Shown piece by piece: positions 37,801 to 43,479 of a stretch of DNA of 64,000 bases; the first letter of the stretch is position 1; each line of letters opens with the position of its first letter. The notes under the pieces are model-generated. The model saw nothing but the letters and a program-made list of their open reading frames with translations. It was not told where the DNA came from and did no database searches. This stretch comes from Ischnura elegans. Its lineage: Eukaryota; Arthropoda; Insecta; Odonata; Coenagrionidae. Both the position numbers and the translations under genes were made by a program. The DNA is taken from NCBI RefSeq assembly GCF_921293095.1, contig NC_060251.1:56251585-56315584 (forward strand). The letters are read 5' to 3'.

Positions 37801-38602
37801 AACATAGAAATTTAAAATGCCATTCTTTCCTCGATTTAGGATAGCAACGGTGCCTAAATTAATAAAATTAACGACGTCACTCGATAGGTCTACTCATAGC
37901 ATATTTCATTTATCCATATTCTAACCTTTCATGGATTAGCTATTGGGATTTCTAACCGTTGGCAAGCTCTGCCTTTGCATGTGCACGTATATTTTGTTAT
38001 TGTGCGCAATATTTTGGTGGTAGAGGTGGCATGTTAACGAGTCATCCCGTTTGAGATCGTGCGTTTTTCGAAACTTTACTGTAAACTGTATTTCTTTACT
38101 GCAACTTTCTAATATTTTCAAGCTAAGATAATGGCTTCACCATGTTCAGGATAGCACAAACCAGTCATCATAAAACCGCCACTCTAATAATCATTTCACA
38201 ATCATGATTTCTCACCTGGACGAAGGGGCAGAAGGGGCACATGAACTCGGGGAGGTCCCATCGCTGGAGGAGCGCCGCCTGGAACTGGAAGGGAATGGAG
38301 AAGAGTCCGATGATGATGTCGGCCAAAGCGAGGTTGGCGATGAAGAAGTTGGTGGACGATCTCCGCATGCGGTGCGATCCGAACACGGCCCAGATGACGA
38401 GCGCGTTCCCGCCCACCGCAGACACCGAGAGGAACCCGTAGCAGAGGGATAGGAGGACCACAACGCTCGCCGGCACCGAGTAGATGGTGTCACAACCGGC
38501 GGGGGGCGACACGTGGTCATCCGACGCGTTCATCGCGAAGCAGCTGTAGGGGAACGGAAGGTCACCCTCCTCCGTGGTCAAGGCGGGAGACACCGTTGTC
38601 AT
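4618..38602 (-). CDS. RYa-R: RYamide receptor (class A neuropeptide GPCR), complete six-exon coding region
   Basis: Joining exons 38602-38216, 36151-35879, 33700-33449, 9459-9359, 7281-7191 and 4851-4618 gives 1338 nt, 445 residues plus TGA. All five introns are GT-AG and every junction keeps frame. Seen: N-glycosylation site N25; TM1 with GN (65-66); LALAD in TM2 (D95); ECL1 Trp115 and C122 (position 3.25); DRH (146-148); W173 in TM4; C241 in the second extracellular loop; P266 in TM5; CWLP (319-322) in TM6; NPIIY (360-364) in TM7. Stretches such as PFQFQAALLQRW and WFCCDWLAMSNSC match the insect RYamide receptor as I remember it. Family knowledge: a plasma-membrane receptor for RYamide neuropeptides, related to NPY receptors and signalling through G proteins. 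The C-tail is short (77 residues in the last exon), Ser/Arg-rich and ends in an acidic cluster. An acceptor at 38617-38618 implies at least one upstream, probably 5' UTR, exon that I could not place. Exons are GC-rich against AT-rich introns. Confidence 0.93.
4961..5624 (+). mobile_element. MITE family A, copy 1 (664 bp)
   Basis: Starts AATAGGGTGGTTTCC and ends with its inverse complement with one mismatch, a roughly 15-bp terminal inverted repeat. Internal sequence matches three other copies in the window throughout. Non-coding. All copies have TA within the terminal AATA/TATT, compatible with TA targets, but the true target duplication cannot be separated from the conserved ends. Confidence 0.82.
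5625..6300 (-). pseudogene. RTE-type LINE reverse transcriptase remnant
   Basis: Minus-strand translation shows broken RT segments: GLKINHNRPKFM (around 6170-6210) and KLEKVEQCNYLGGTLKE (around 6075-6125), both typical of the RTE/BovB thumb region, with stops and frame changes. It abuts the end of MITE A copy 1. Not functional. Confidence 0.7.
6301..7190. other. Receptor intron 5, AT-rich, nothing recognised
   Basis: Roughly 890 bp of AT-rich sequence upstream of the exon 5 donor. No repeat ends or frames of interest. Confidence 0.5.
7191..7281 (-). CDS. RYa-R: RYamide receptor exon 5 (residues 338-368): TM7
   Basis: Acceptor ctccag precedes 7281; donor gtgagt begins at 7190, phase 0. Encodes YKYINIIWFCCDWLAMSN then SCCNPIIYGIYS. 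The exon is only 91 bp. The residue before the NPxxY motif is Cys, where relatives that I recall have Tyr. Confidence 0.93.
7702..7880 (+). repeat. tRNA-derived SINE family 1, copy 1
   Basis: tRNA-like head with A-box-like GGCGCTGGGGTAAAATC and B-box GGTTCAAATCC (about 7754-7764), then a non-tRNA body ending TTTACGGGGAATTTG plus an A-rich tail. Three other copies share the head. It is a retroposon, not a tRNA gene: there is no matching acceptor stem. Confidence 0.8.
7881..8617. other. Receptor intron 4, no feature recognised
   Basis: AT-rich intronic sequence between the SINE and the AGGCC-ended MITE. No coding signal. Confidence 0.45.
8618..8834. mobile_element. MITE with AGGCCT termini, copy 1 (217 bp)
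   Basis: Left end AGGCCTTGCTACACGG and right end, inverted, AGGCCTGGTTACACAT. The interior shares an ACCAAATTAGAACAGG block with the copy at 56783-57017. Non-coding; the target duplication was not resolved. Confidence 0.65.
9359..9459 (-). CDS. RYa-R: RYamide receptor exon 4 (residues 305-337 plus split codon): TM6
   Basis: Acceptor tttgcag precedes 9459; donor gtgagt begins at 9358. Encodes VIKMLFIVVALFALCWLPLQ, the TM6 CWLP signature, followed by the third extracellular loop. It ends with CA, completed to CAG (Gln338) by the first base of exon 5. The preceding intron is 23,989 bp. Confidence 0.93.
9663..9851 (-). repeat. tRNA-derived SINE family 1, full-length copy 2
   Basis: Minus-strand head with B-box GGTTCGAATCC and a body matching the copy at 7702, followed by a poly(A) tail seen as a T-run at 9665-9679. 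It lies just upstream of exon 4 in intron 3. Confidence 0.82.
9855..10150. repeat. Near-perfect long hairpin: two 129-130 bp arms
   Basis: Arms 9855-9983 and 10021-10150 are inverse complements with only a few differences, separated by 37 bp. The left arm directly abuts the SINE at 9663-9851. Such low divergence implies recent origin or gene conversion between arms. In the receptor pre-mRNA this would fold into a duplex of about 130 bp. Confidence 0.88.
10333..10553. mobile_element. piggyBac-type MITE, copy 1 (221 bp)
   Basis: Starts CCC directly after TTAA (10329-10332) and ends GGG directly before TTTA, a decayed TTAA. Terminal repeats are of the type CCCATTATGACCCA / TGGGTTATAAAGGG. It matches the copy at 47825-48037. 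TTAA targets with CCC...GGG ends are the piggyBac hallmark. Non-coding. Confidence 0.75.
10560..12115. other. Intron 3 sequence, no feature recognised
   Basis: AT-rich; short frames on both strands carry no recognisable domain and share no boundaries with repeats seen here. Confidence 0.45.
12117..12230. repeat. Small inverted repeat
   Basis: CAGTATTTATTTTAAAAAAC near 12125-12145 is mirrored by the inverse complement at 12202-12222. Spacer of about 55 bp. Possibly a MITE relic. Confidence 0.6.
12326..12998. mobile_element. Element with about 85-bp terminal inverted repeats
   Basis: 12326-12411 (starting GTGACATTCGG) is the inverse complement of 12913-12998 with scattered mismatches. A further inverted pair, 12540-12565 with 13299-13322 (GCGTAC...GCG), crosses its right boundary, so two elements seem overlapped or nested. 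No coding sequence. Confidence 0.7.
13600..13835 (+). repeat. Dispersed repeat X, copy 2, left part
   Basis: 13640-13790 matches 4200-4320. Similarity ends near a GATCACAT block at about 13830, where foreign SINE sequence begins. It resumes at about 14470. Confidence 0.65.
13817..13844. repeat. Perfect 28-bp palindrome followed by GGTTAA repeats
   Basis: GATAGATCACATTA and its exact inverse complement are contiguous with no spacer. The next 50 bp hold four short CGGTTAAT-like units. Confidence 0.85.
13930..14048 (-). repeat. tRNA-derived SINE family 2, inverted copy
   Basis: Minus strand: A-box TAGCGCAGTGGTCTACGCG and B-box GGTTCGATTCTC, then GGTCCAGGGGAATTTTTTC. It lies head to head with the copy beginning at 14106, sharing short inverted TTAATTCC flanks. 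Confidence 0.75.
14106..14464 (+). repeat. tRNA-derived SINE family 2, copy split by an insertion
   Basis: A-box half (GGTTAGTGGTCTGCGCATTA) at 14121-14140 and B-box half (GTACGATTCCCGGTCCAGGGG) after 14427 are separated by a 256-bp insertion. Removing the insertion and one target copy restores collinearity with the neighbouring inverted copy. Confidence 0.78.
14154..14409. mobile_element. 256-bp insertion with 8-bp target duplication
   Basis: GAAAGCCG occurs at 14146-14153 and again at 14410-14417, exactly flanking the break in the SINE. An 8-bp duplication fits a hAT-type element, but no clear terminal inverted repeat is visible, so the class is uncertain. Non-coding. Confidence 0.72.
14465..14615 (+). 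repeat. Dispersed repeat X, copy 2, right part
   Basis: From CCTTATTTCCCTGCAAAACTC to TAATATTCGTG it matches 4410-4545. It completes the copy begun at 13600. Confidence 0.65.
14703..15395 (+). repeat. Two diverged tandem copies of a roughly 368-bp unit
   Basis: 14703-15070 and 15071-15395 share TTTTGATAGAATGTGTCA, AAGTGTGAAAACGTGGCTTC and GGAAAATGAATCCGCC blocks in the same order and spacing. No coding continuity. Confidence 0.8.
15417..15540 (-). repeat. Repeat with GTAGATGT tail, family L
   Basis: Inverse of the 40440-40557 and 51705-51850 copies: a shared core around TGCCAAACACC, then a tail of ATCTACAT repeats. Truncated members ending in a simple repeat suggest the 3' end of a LINE. 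Confidence 0.5.
16471..16573. mobile_element. Fold-back element of about 100 bp
   Basis: Arms beginning AAAAAACATGACCAGG (left) and its near inverse at the right end, with the GTGTC/GACAC pair closing a loop near 16510-16528. Non-coding. Confidence 0.72.
16641..16832 (-). repeat. tRNA-derived SINE family 1, diverged copy 3
   Basis: B-box-like GGTTCGAGTATCGCC and the CCTGGGTAAGT junction on the minus strand match the family. The head has several mismatches. Confidence 0.7.
16980..17080 (-). mobile_element. CAGTGGCGGATACAT-type element fragment
   Basis: Minus strand from 17080 reads CAGTGGCGGATACATATGGG then a G-run and a CTTGCGGGGC block, matching the start at 51271. Only one end was recognised. 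Confidence 0.6.
17100..18150. other. Intron 3 sequence, no feature recognised
   Basis: AT-rich, with scattered short frames lacking any domain. Confidence 0.45.
18153..18345 (+). repeat. tRNA-derived SINE family 1, copy 4
   Basis: Head CCTCGGTGGCGGCGGGATAA, B-box GAGTTCGAGTCCTG and the CCTGGGTAGGT junction match the family. The body ends near TGCTGTATTCGG. Confidence 0.8.
18414..18785. mobile_element. Harbinger-type MITE (372 bp)
   Basis: Left end GGGAGCGTCCATTGATTACG and right end, inverted, GGGGGCATCCATTAATTACG, flanked by TAA on both sides (18411-18413, 18786-18788). Three-base TWA-type targets fit PIF/Harbinger. A 14-base C-run precedes the right end. Non-coding. Confidence 0.75.
18790..19840. 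other. Intron 3 sequence with poly-C tract
   Basis: C-run at about 18959-18974. Two overlapping plus-strand frames (18778-19104, 18887-19261) run through it and have no recognisable domain. A GAAACGTC motif lies at about 19662-19669. Confidence 0.4.
19845..20035. repeat. Cluster of GGAGGA/TCCTCC motifs with small inverted repeats
   Basis: About 190 bp in which GGAGGA-type and TCCTCC-type hexamers alternate. AAACTCT / AGAGTTT at about 19918-19937 forms a perfect small hairpin. Origin unknown. Confidence 0.6.
20150..20235 (-). repeat. Repeat family L fragment (ATCTACATCTAC tail)
   Basis: Begins with an ATCTACATCTAC simple tail and continues into family-like sequence (CACTACCTGGGTGTGTGGCA). 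Shorter than the other members. Confidence 0.4.
20240..22030. other. Intron 3 sequence, no feature recognised
   Basis: Mixed-composition intronic DNA. Short frames only, none with a recognisable motif. Confidence 0.45.
22036..22637. mobile_element. ATCGA-rich element with inverted ends
   Basis: Left end GTGATAGAAAAATCGATTTC and right end (AAAAATCGATTTTGACTGTCAC) carry inverted GTGATAG/ATCGATTT features. The left 120 bp contains many ATCGA/TCGAT pentamers in both orientations. Related ATCGA-rich sequence appears at 36840-36980 and 37480-37590. Boundaries are approximate. Confidence 0.45.
22640..23274. other. Intron 3 sequence with A/T low-complexity tract
   Basis: 22925-23035 is nearly pure A/T with AAATAA runs. 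No gene. Confidence 0.5.
23275..23695 (-). pseudogene. RTE-type LINE, C-terminal region remnant
   Basis: Minus-strand translation across frames gives VEAFEMWCHRRMMKIKWIDR, VTNEEVLRRVRE and DGLVKTIVEGQLEGKKGKGR, the characteristic RTE/BovB C-terminal blocks. It ends at a (GAT)n-like tail near 23275. Frameshifted and dead. Confidence 0.8.
23700..27295. other. Intron 3 sequence, no gene recognised
   Basis: Includes the longest uninformative frame of the intron (plus, 25371-25910) with no domain and AT-driven composition. 24334-24470 and 24840-24960 share CGAAG and CCAGCAC blocks, suggesting an old duplication. A small GC hairpin (CCCGGG-type) lies at 25770-25815. Confidence 0.4.
27300..27757 (-). 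pseudogene. RTE-type LINE fragment
   Basis: Shares CCCATTCTCTTTCTTCCTC and ACAATAAGGCATACTCCCTT-type blocks with the RTE remnant at 5625-6300. Near 27481-27515 a GTTGAAACCTGGGTCGG segment of a different kind interrupts it. The P-type element is inserted at its right end. Confidence 0.55.
28535..28846 (+). pseudogene. THAP zinc-finger domain, broken
   Basis: Follows a 3' splice site (TTTCATTTAAG). The reading frame from 28535 gives VPKRYRVPYC, FQFTKDERS, a TGA at 28637-28639, then QKWLKNIPRKDWNLSS, CVKHF and LSPGATPTVF, ending at TAA 28844-28846. This is the C2CH THAP layout: second Cys, the tryptophan, C-x2-H and the AVPTIF-like box are present. The first zinc cysteine is Tyr and the stop interrupts the domain, so DNA binding is lost. 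THAP domains bind transposon ends in P-type transposases and are also found in host regulators. Confidence 0.88.
28844..29700 (+). repeat. Tandem array of about 265-280 bp units inside the P-type element
   Basis: Units begin at 28844, 29126, 29393 and 29655 (last one partial). Each starts TAAAACTTCTTATTGTGATC-like, contains TGGAACA(G/T)GAAA and CCGCCTTC blocks, and ends in a CTTGCAG-like acceptor sequence immediately before the next unit. No shared reading frame. Confidence 0.82.
30960..31300. other. GC/CpG-rich island in intron 3 with 24-bp tandem duplication
   Basis: Contrasts sharply with the surrounding AT-rich DNA and is rich in CG dinucleotides. 31242-31289 holds two exact copies of ACGGCCCCCTCTCCTCCTCA plus four bases. 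No domain in any frame. It could be a regulatory island, an unannotated first exon or a transposon piece. Confidence 0.4.
31490..33200. other. Intron 3 sequence, no feature recognised
   Basis: AT-rich, only short frames; nothing matches other parts of the window that I could see. Confidence 0.4.
33215..33300 (+). repeat. tRNA-derived SINE head, fragment
   Basis: B-box GGGTTCGAATCCCGGTC at 33244-33260 follows a degenerate A-box. It continues GAGAATGATTTTTCCTCCG. Different body from families 1 and 2. Confidence 0.55.
33449..33700 (-). CDS. RYa-R: RYamide receptor exon 3 (residues 221-304): ECL2, TM5, ICL3
   Basis: Acceptor tgtgcag precedes 33700; donor gtgagt begins at 33448. Encodes the loop cysteine C241, TM5 with P266 and Y274, and the third intracellular loop MRLWGATTPGTAQ...LLKNKKR, which matches the LLKNKKK region of the family. 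Confidence 0.93.
33701..35421. other. Receptor intron 2, mostly unremarkable
   Basis: AT-rich, without recognised repeats up to the fold-back elements at 35422. Confidence 0.45.
35422..35629. mobile_element. Fold-back element 1 with hammerhead-like core
   Basis: Arms starting ATCGTGGAAGGTTA (35422) and the inverse at the right end pair over about 65 bp. Near the axis the plus strand has CCGATGA - CGAC..GTC - GAAACGTCGG (about 35542-35573). This resembles a type I hammerhead core, with C in place of the second base of CTGATGA. Confidence 0.6.
35651..35820. mobile_element. Fold-back element 2 with hammerhead-like core
   Basis: Arms AATGTAGGCCGCATT (35651) and its near inverse ending at 35820. 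Minus strand 35736-35706 reads CTGAAGA, stem TGCCTGC/GCAGGA around a six-base loop, then GAAAC. This is the CUGANGA...GAAA layout of hammerhead ribozymes. It ends 59 bp from the exon 2 donor. Confidence 0.65.
35879..36151 (-). CDS. RYa-R: RYamide receptor exon 2 (residues 130-220): TM3, DRH motif, TM4, ECL2 start
   Basis: Acceptor gctcag precedes 36151 and donor gtgagt follows 35879; both phases are 0. Encodes SVNVSIFTLTAIAVDRH, the TM3 end with D146-R147-H148, an arginine-rich second intracellular loop, and W173 in TM4. A fold-back element ends 59 bp into the following intron. Confidence 0.93.
36225..36420. repeat. AT palindromic low-complexity block
   Basis: Repeats of TAATATTATA in both orientations form a large imperfect palindrome. 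A TAATATTATATTACACAGTTA-like end mirrors the start. Confidence 0.75.
36449..36740 (+). repeat. Two tandem copies of a roughly 158-bp GT-rich unit
   Basis: Both units run CACAAACCTG/CGCAAACCTG, a GTGTGAGTG stretch, an inverted AAATCC pair, then TTTTCTAGTT and GTCTTTT. They start near 36449 and 36607. Intron 1 of the receptor. Confidence 0.65.
37140..37310. mobile_element. Fold-back element 3 with hammerhead-like core
   Basis: Arms TGCTGAAGTTGTTTCG and inverse, about 75 bp each, including GTTTCCCACCGGATGAGG. Minus strand 37224-37193 reads CTGATGA, stem CGATGG/CCATA around ACGACACGA, then GAAAC. CTGCC before and GGCAG after could form helix I. The cleavage triplet is GAC rather than GTC. Confidence 0.68.
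37315..38215. other. Receptor intron 1, ATCGA-rich piece and plain sequence
   Basis: 37480-37590 is rich in TCGA and resembles the right end of the element at 22036-22637. The rest is unremarkable. Confidence 0.4.
38216..38602 (-). CDS. RYa-R: RYamide receptor exon 1 (residues 1-129): N-terminus, TM1, TM2, start of TM3
   Basis: Start chosen at the first ATG (38602) of the exon. The exon itself begins at 38616 after a pyrimidine-rich tract ending acag, leaving a 14-nt leader. Donor gtgaga starts at 38215, phase 0. The N-terminus has NAS (N25), two cysteines (21, 37) and no evident signal peptide, as is usual for this class. If coding extended into an upstream exon, the start would move. Confidence 0.9.
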
Positions 38603-38693
38603 CTTCGGCAGATCCACTGTAACGAGAAGAGGAAAACTAGGGTAGAGCGATTGTTGGCGAGTCCATTTTGTGAAAATTCATTGTACGTAATAA

Positions 38694-38942
38694 CAGTAGC
38701 GTAGCCAGGATTTTAAAATGGAGAATTTGGGGCCCTTCCGAGGTATATGGAAAATACTCCAGGGGAAAGGGGGTTCCCCGGGAAAATTTTCGGATTTAAG
38801 ATGTTGAAAACGTGATTTTTAGGGCTGAAAACAATAAAAATCACGAAAAATAGTAACATCTTAATCATTTTTGGCGCCTCTTTTAAAGGCTTTAGTGGGG
38901 GTTGTAACCTGGAAACCAACTACGCCTACGGCTGTGCCACTG
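38694..38942 (-). mobile_element. hAT-type MITE family B, copy 1 (249 bp)
   Basis: Perfect 8-bp duplication CGTAATAA flanks it (38686-38693, 38943-38950). Ends CAGTAGCGTAGCC and, inverted, CAGTGGCACAGCC. The interior matches the copy at 41876-42084 in opposite orientation. Non-coding. Confidence 0.85.
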
Positions 38943-38950
38943 CGTAATAA

Positions 38951-39879
38951 GGTAAAAATAGCTGTAGTAATTTTCCACACTATTTCATTATCACACAAAA
39001 TAGTACGGAAATTACCACAGCTGTTTGTATCCTATAACGGAGGAGAGGAAATATAGCGATTAGCACCCCATGAAAATCACCGAAGTTTGACACAATGTGT
39101 CAATGACACATTATGAAACCTGTCTAAAGCCAAGCATAGTGTTTCCACGACGTATATTGCGTTGGTAGGCTACTCGGGTTTTTCATAGGGTAAATGATGG
39201 CATGGCTGTCGACGTTTCGAAGAGTGACTTGGTATCTTTGACCTCAGGGCAATTCCATTCGTGACGGAATCACCTTTGGAGAAAATTATGCAATAGGATA
39301 TTTCGATTGATTTGTAAAATAAAAAAAAATGGAAAACTTGTAACTGTGCATGATCAAGAAACATTTATGAAGGTGATTTTCATGTACATAAACAAAATAA
39401 ATTATGGAAATGCCTTCTAAATAAGCCCATAAATAACATGTGACGGAATTAGTGCGAGGTCAACCTCCAAAGTGCAATGAATTTAAACATCTTCAAAGCT
39501 CTGTGAATCGAAGTATAGTTTGAACACTTTTAGCAAGGCTGTGAATAATATTTCAAGCATTGATTTTTTGAAATTCAATCAATTAGCTGTTGATTTATAA
39601 AGATAAAATATTTCCAGACTAAATTTTAATTTGTGAGAAAAAGTTGACATTTTCATGGAAATGCCCCTCAATGAGCATTACAATAATATCAGGCATGGTG
39701 GAAATACATTAATGTATGTTTTCTTTTTGTATCCTCGCATCCCGTTAATTTCTTCAGATTTTAGAATTTAGTCAGACCAATCTCAAAGACAACATAGAAA
39801 GCGCGTGGGGTTAGATATTGATTAAATGTAAAATAAGCAAGGACCTCTAATATGTTAATTTTTTTTAAAATATAATAAG
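38951..39879. other. Upstream flank of the receptor, no feature recognised
   Basis: About 930 bp of AT-rich DNA. No promoter element could be assigned because the first exon of the receptor is not located. Confidence 0.4.
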
Positions 39880-40045
39880 ATGAAAAGCAAAAGAGCTGGT
39901 AGAAGGGAAGAATGGCAGGCCCGATGAGCTGCATATGACAGGTTATAAAGGATGTATAAGAGACGAAATACGTCGCTATGAAAAGGGTAACGGACAGACG
40001 AGAGCTGCGTCAAACCAATCTAAGGATTGCTAACTTATGATGATG
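39880..40045 (+). pseudogene. RTE-type LINE 3' end remnant
   Basis: Contains GAAAAGGGTAACGGACAGAC, GAGCTGCGTCAAACCAATCT and a terminal GATGATGATGA tail. The same ending (GAGCTGCGTCAAATCAGTAC... with GAT tail) is seen inverted at 23275. Confidence 0.7.
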
Positions 40046-40439
40046 ATGACAAAATAAAAAGCAAACTTGTGGGAATCAGAAAACTGTTTTTGGGCGGCAT
40101 CTCATAATATAATAAACATGCTTTCTTCGTGTAAGGGAGCTTGTATTTCACTGATACTTTCACTTAACCATATCTTAATGACGCCAACATACTACGGAAA
40201 ATCAGATCATATAAATAAAATAAGAGAGAGAGAGATTGTAGAACAGACAGATTCAGAATGTCATTTTTTTTCCACGATCGATAAGAGATTATAACGGCAG
40301 CGATAGACCTCATAAATAGATTGCATGACTTGTAGTATAGCCAACTAACCTATGTAAAACTTAATTCATGCTTCTTAATTTTATTGTTATTTCTAACAGC
40401 ATATAGTAGTATAATTTGTTAGTATGCGTGACGTTTTTT

Positions 40440-40557
40440 GAACTGTGTGGTGTGCATGTTGGAGTCCAATTGCATGCTGCATGCCGGTGATTGATCACCC
40501 CCTGCCAAACACCCTAGAGGTGGCTCGCGGGGTATTATATAGATATAGATGTAGATG
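40440..40557 (+). repeat. Repeat family L, copy with GTAGATGATAG tail
   Basis: GTGTGCATGTTGGAGTCCAA, a core CCCTGCCAAACACCCTAGAG and a TAGATATAGATGTAGATG tail, as in 51705-51850. A partial inverted piece (TTTGGCAGGGGGTGATCAAT) lies at 40760-40815. Confidence 0.65.
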
Positions 40558-40924
40558 ATAGTTCAGTATTACGTCCGGCAGTTAAAGTCAATTTATGAGT
40601 GGGTTCATTATACACCATCATTTGATTGAATTATCGGCGGAAGCGGCGGAATAAACGAATGATCAATTGATCAACCTATGCCTATAATTTTCTACCCTCC
40701 CTAGGAAAAATAGTCAACATCTGCGTCAACATAATAACCTCCGAGTCATCTCTAACGTGTTTGGCAGGGGGTGATCAATCACCAACACGCAGCATGCAAG
40801 ATGATTCCCATACGCACACCTCATATCAAGCTGAAATGTGGACCAAAAGGTCTGTTATGTTGAAATTGAGCACAATTGTGCAATCTTTATAAGGGTAAAT
40901 TGGCAGTCGTGACACAGGAACCTC

Positions 40925-41592
40925 AATAGGGTGGTTTCCTATTATTTTTTTATTGCCTAAACCGTAAGATTATAACTCCTGGAGTACGCATTTCACGCTT
41001 TTAGATTTTTAAATGACGATATCTATTTTTGGCGATTAAATGAAAAATGGAAATTTTCAAGCGCACGAAAACACGACGGCTAAGTATGAATGCTGGGAAA
41101 AGCCCGCGTGACGTCATTCTGGTTCCCGCTGCCGCAAGTGAGGTGACCCTGGGGCGAGGATATGTGCGCCGCTGCGATGCAGGATGCTAGCAGGTAGCAG
41201 AGTACCCTGCTGGCAGGTAGCGCTTGGCTTAAATAAGGATTATTAATACCTTATCAAACGAAGGAAACCTTCCGATCATGGGCAGTTTTAATTGGTGATT
41301 ATTAAGAGATGTTTCCCTGAGCTCTGTGCCTCATGCATGCATTGGTAATCTCAGACGATGTCAAACTCCTATCTACTCGTATAGAAACTAGGTCCCTGTG
41401 ACGTCACATGGAGTGGCATCGCATGGGCGCCAATCTGGCCTTTTTTCAAATGAGGATAAAATTGACCCTTGCTATTCGTCTAAACCGGTATTTCTAAAAC
41501 CAAATAATTTGTATATTATGAATACACTAACGGTGGGTAACGAATCGCAATGAATGCCTTTCGTTTTCTTTGATGAAGGAAACTAACTTATT
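40925..41592 (+). mobile_element. MITE family A, copy 2 (668 bp)
   Basis: Same ends and full-length similarity to the copy at 4961, in the same orientation. Internal landmarks include TACTCCTGGAGTACGC-type and GAGCTCTGTGCC blocks. Confidence 0.85.
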
Positions 41593-41740
41593 CTTGCACG
41601 TACAACATTTTCTTGGGAATTTGGTGAGAAGCATATATCAAATAAATTGGAGTAACTCCCAACCGAACAACACTTCAAAGCCACCAATACTTTTTCATCG
41701 TCATCCACCAAACATACTGCGATGCGTAATAAAGCAGGAT

Positions 41741-42232
41741 CATATGATGACCCTAGAGGCCAAGGGGTACAGTCGCAATTTTCATAATTTCGGGAATAAG
41801 TGCAGATGATGGTTGGTGGGGTACGCAATATTGTTGTGGCAAAGGTAAACAAGTGAATCACTGATAAGTATACATCAGTAGCGTAGCCACGGGGGGGGGG
41901 GGGGGGAAACGGAATTACTGTTTTGAGTCCTAAAAATCACGTTTTTAACATAAAAAATCCCTAATTATTCCGGGGGAGGGCCCGGGCCCCCTGTTGCCCT
42001 GGGATGTTTTCCGTACTCCTCGGAAGGGCCCCGAAATGTACGGCAACCCCCTTCCCTCCATTTCATGTTTTGGCTACGCTACTAGTGTACTTATTATATA
42101 GATTCATTGATTTAAGTACTTTTATTTTTTAGCCAAAACAGTATTGTGCACCACACCAATCATTATCTACACTTATCTCCGAAATTATGAAAATTGCGCT
42201 TGCACCCCTTGGCTTCTAGAGTCCTCATATAA
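41741..42232. mobile_element. Fold-back MITE family C, copy 1, invaded by a hAT-type MITE
   Basis: Arms of about 120 bp: AGGCCAAGGGGTACAGTCGC...TTCATAATTTCG on the left and its inverse on the right. The hAT-type MITE at 41876-42084 sits in the loop. A second copy is at 49963-50500. Confidence 0.75.
41876..42084 (+). mobile_element. hAT-type MITE family B, copy 2 (209 bp)
   Basis: Ends CAGTAGCGTAGCC and inverse TAGTAGCGTAGCC, flanked by GTATACAT / GTGTACTT (6 of 8 match). A G-run of about 17 follows the left end. Contains TCCTAAAAATCACGTTTTTA, the inverse of the matching stretch in copy 1. Confidence 0.8.
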
Positions 42233-42809
42233 GTATGCTATTCTCATAAAAGTATTTTAATACTTTGGAAAGTGAGATATGCTGCATTCCTTACTTAGGC
42301 ATGTAGAAATATCAATTTCACGAAAATAAAATCTCAGAATCCACAAAGAAGGAAAAGCAGTGATATACGCATATATCATTCCAAAGCGGACGTTTTCTCG
42401 TAAACTTAGTACATACTAAAAATTATTGCTTCCAGAAGTCATTCTTCCGAGCGGAAACGTTTCTGCGGTCTATTTAAGTATCTTCGACTTCAAAGGAAGA
42501 CAACCAAACAATAAGTTGCTGAGATGTAATAAATTATTCCTCTCCACGACCAATACAGACACGAAGAATCTTCGACTGTATTTATCGGCTGAAGCGCTCG
42601 TCAATGCTTTTCTCCATCTAGAAAATCTACCGGTGCACGGACTAACGATGCTTTGCGAGACAAATTTTCAAATGGTAGCGTTAAGCTAACATAAGAGGAA
42701 AACTACGATAAATCGTCTTATTCTGACAAAATTAAACTCTGAAGGAACATTGATGTGTCGAGATTTTTCCAAAGCCACTGACGAGAGAGTAGCTTAATTG
42801 AAAGTGCTC

Positions 42810-43476
42810 AATAGGGTAGTTTCCTTCATCAAAGAAAACGAAAGGCATTGATTGCGATTCGTTACCCACCATTACTGTATTCATAATATACAAATTACTC
42901 CGTTTTAGAAATACCGGTTTAGACGAATGGCTATGGTCCATTTTTAACCTCATTTGAAAAGGGCCAGATTGGCGCCCATGCGATGCCACTCCACGTGACG
43001 TCACAGGGACCTAGTTTCTATACGAGAAGATAGGAGTTATACATCGTCTGAGGTTACCAATGCATGCATGAGGCGCAGAGCTCAGGGAAACATGTCTTAA
43101 TATCACTTATTAAAACTGGCTAAGGTCGGAAAGTTTTCTTCGATTCATAAGGTATTAATAATCCTTATTTAAGCCAAGCGCTACCAGCCAGCAGGGTACT
43201 CAGCTACCCGCTAGCAGCCTGCGTCGTATCAGCGCTCAACTCGCCTCAAGGTCACCTCACAGGGCGGCAGCGGGAACAAGAAATACGTTACACGGAGAGA
43301 TTTCCCGGCATTCATACTTCCGCGTCGTGTTTTCGCGCGCTTGAAAATTTTCACTTTTCATTTTATCGCGAAAAATAGATATCGTCATTTATAAATCTAA
43401 AAGCGTGAAATACGTACTCCAGGAGTAATAATCTTTCGATTTATGCAATAAAAACATAATAGGAAACCACCCTATT
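42810..43476 (-). mobile_element. MITE family A, copy 3 (667 bp)
   Basis: Inverted relative to copies 1 and 2, full length, with the same termini. Together with copy 2 it makes an inverted pair 1.2 kb apart. Confidence 0.85.
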
Positions 43477-43479
43477 ATC

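Noticed and set aside
38204-38520. Several open frames on both strands over receptor exon 1
   Set aside because: Shadows of a GC-rich coding exon; none has splice support or recognisable domains.
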